DNA of 64,000 nucleotides from Arabidopsis thaliana. Taxonomy: Eukaryota; Streptophyta; Magnoliopsida; Brassicales; Brassicaceae. The notes beneath the pieces are model-generated. The model did no database searches. It was given only the letters and a program-made list of their open reading frames with translations, and was not told where the DNA came from. Both the position numbers and the translations under genes were made by a program. The stretch spans positions 7,751,001-7,815,000 of the forward strand of contig NC_003075.7 of NCBI RefSeq assembly GCF_000001735.4, written 5' to 3'. This document shows, one piece after another, positions 63,119 through 64,000 of the stretch (position 1 is its first letter; the number at the start of each line of letters is the position of its first letter).

Positions 63119-63133
63119 AAAAAGGTCTTATAA
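63119..63133. repeat. Right target-site duplication of the LINE insertion
   Basis: Exact copy of 61731-61745, directly after the poly(A) tail. Confidence 0.95.
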
Positions 63134-63161
63134 GCTCATATTGTAATATAAATTTATAATA

Positions 63162-63181
63162 GATATATATATATATATATA
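63162..63181. repeat. Short (TA)n tract upstream of the tRNA gene
   Basis: About 20 bp of alternating A and T, 20 bp before the tRNA. AT-rich 5' flanks are usual for plant tRNA genes. Confidence 0.6.
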
Positions 63182-63201
63182 AGCCGCAATAGAAGCAACA
63201 A

Positions 63202-63274
63202 TCCGTCGTAGTCTAGCTGGTTAGGATACTCGGCTCTCACCCGAGAGACCCGGGTTCGAGTCCCGGCGACGGAG
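63202..63274 (+). tRNA. tRNA-Glu (anticodon CTC)
   Basis: 73 nt. Acceptor stem tccgtcg/cgacgga; A-box-like tagtctagctggtta; anticodon stem ctcgg/ccgag with a 7-nt loop whose middle is CTC (reads GAG, Glu); B-box ggttcgagtcc in the T arm. Intronless, no encoded CCA, followed by a T-run. Nuclear Pol III gene. Confidence 0.97.
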
Positions 63275-63284
63275 TTTTTTTTTT
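63275..63284 (+). terminator. Pol III terminator of tRNA-Glu
   Basis: A run of ten T directly after the tRNA 3' end. Confidence 0.85.
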
Positions 63285-64000
63285 CTTTTTTCTGAAACGA
63301 GCTAAAAAACTATTTCTCAGCTGTAATTTCCTTGCATTGTCACGTTTACTACTATATGATTCAATTAGTTTTTTAACGAAGCTTCATTACATAGACAATT
63401 TGAGGCCTAGGAGGGAGAAGATGTGAGCGGAGTGGCACATGATCAGGATTGTGGTAGATGAGTGATCAATAAAGTTAGTGAGGATTGATTAAAAACTGAA
63501 TTGGGCAACAAAAATATTTCATAAGTTTTGTTTATCCTATAGTGTTTCCTCTAGGGGTAGTTAGGTGAGGAGATGAAATTTTTTGTCATAGAGTAAGATT
63601 ATTTTTGTTGTCATGTGTTGATTGACTACATTGAATCCAAATGTTTATATACATATATTGGTGTTCAATTTGCAGGTACATTTTTAGAAAAGCCTAAATT
63701 GCTTAAATGTGTTTTTTTTTTATGTGTAATTTTTTGTTTTTTTTTTTGTTTTGTTTAATGTTTAGGTTTGTTGATTATTACAAGGGAAAATGCAAGATGG
63801 AGTTTAAAGCGGCATGTTTCTTTTTTTACAAAATGAAGAACATAATCTTCTCTCATCTTTTTTTTTGTTTTGTTTTTTAAATTTGAGGCACCTCTCTATA
63901 TTCTTATACATCCATTTATTTCCATTGGTGTCAGCTGATTCCCACATTTTCATGTTGGAAGGGGAAAAATAACATATAAAAGAACACTTGATTGCTAGAA
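63285..64000. other. Right-hand end, no gene identified
   Basis: AT-rich with several T-runs (63711-63720, 63739-63747, 63858-63867). It may be upstream sequence of the next gene, but no start codon or ORF can be supported within the window. Confidence 0.4.

Overview
This is plant nuclear DNA. It is AT-rich, its genes are split by short GT-AG introns, and the intergenic DNA carries poly(A), (TA)n and (GAA)n tracts, MITEs and a LINE copy. The encoded proteins and their order match Arabidopsis thaliana chromosome 4, roughly AT4G13310 to AT4G13440. That locus naming is from memory, not from a search. I rebuilt splice models by hand and checked that every exon chain stays in frame. Six hand-built lengths equal the reference lengths I remember: SERINC 394 aa, HIBYL-CoA hydrolase-like 421, DUF936 673, CSLA15 537, HAK5 785 and IIL1 509. 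The IIL1 intron holds exactly 23 GAA units, the number I recall for the Col-0 reference.

Layout, left to right. 1-2049 (+): 3' part of a CYP71A cytochrome P450 (CYP71A20). 2436-3086 (+): small Ty3/gypsy-derived retropepsin-like gene. 3248-4837 (-): spermidine-synthase-fold methyltransferase. 7610-9892 (+): LRX3, a leucine-rich-repeat extensin. 16292-18426 (+): SERINC-type membrane protein MEE55. 19170-22321 (-): ArfGAP-domain protein NIG. 24133-26701 (+): 3-hydroxyisobutyryl-CoA hydrolase-like protein. 26916-29334 (-): DUF936 protein. 30123-31553 (+): heavy-metal-associated-domain protein. 32856-34145 (+): classical extensin EXT12. 34883-35038 (-): 51-aa DVL/ROTUNDIFOLIA-like peptide. 36822-40149 (-): 2-oxoglutarate/Fe(II) oxygenase. 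41219-44824 (-): CSLA15. 46038-51174 (-): high-affinity potassium transporter HAK5. 53194-56789 (-): isopropylmalate isomerase large subunit IIL1. 59215-61362 (+): EF-hand/zinc-finger protein. 61746-63118: 5'-truncated LINE. 63202-63274 (+): tRNA-Glu(CTC).

The genes do not form an operon or one pathway. Loose themes are the cell wall (LRX3, EXT12, CSLA15), chloroplast leucine/glucosinolate chemistry (IIL1), potassium uptake (HAK5) and specialised metabolism (CYP71A20). I found no CRISPR array, phage, bacterial-type system or convincing new multi-gene system. The observations most worth checking are: the IIL1 intronic (GAA)23 tract seven bases from its splice donor; a duplicated exon end at the 3' end of a CYP71A20 intron, suggesting intron gain; a likely 41-codon C-terminal extension of the EF-hand gene across an Emigrant MITE; a gypsy protease gene that lost its catalytic Asp; and a recent LINE with perfect 15-bp target-site duplications next to a tRNA gene.
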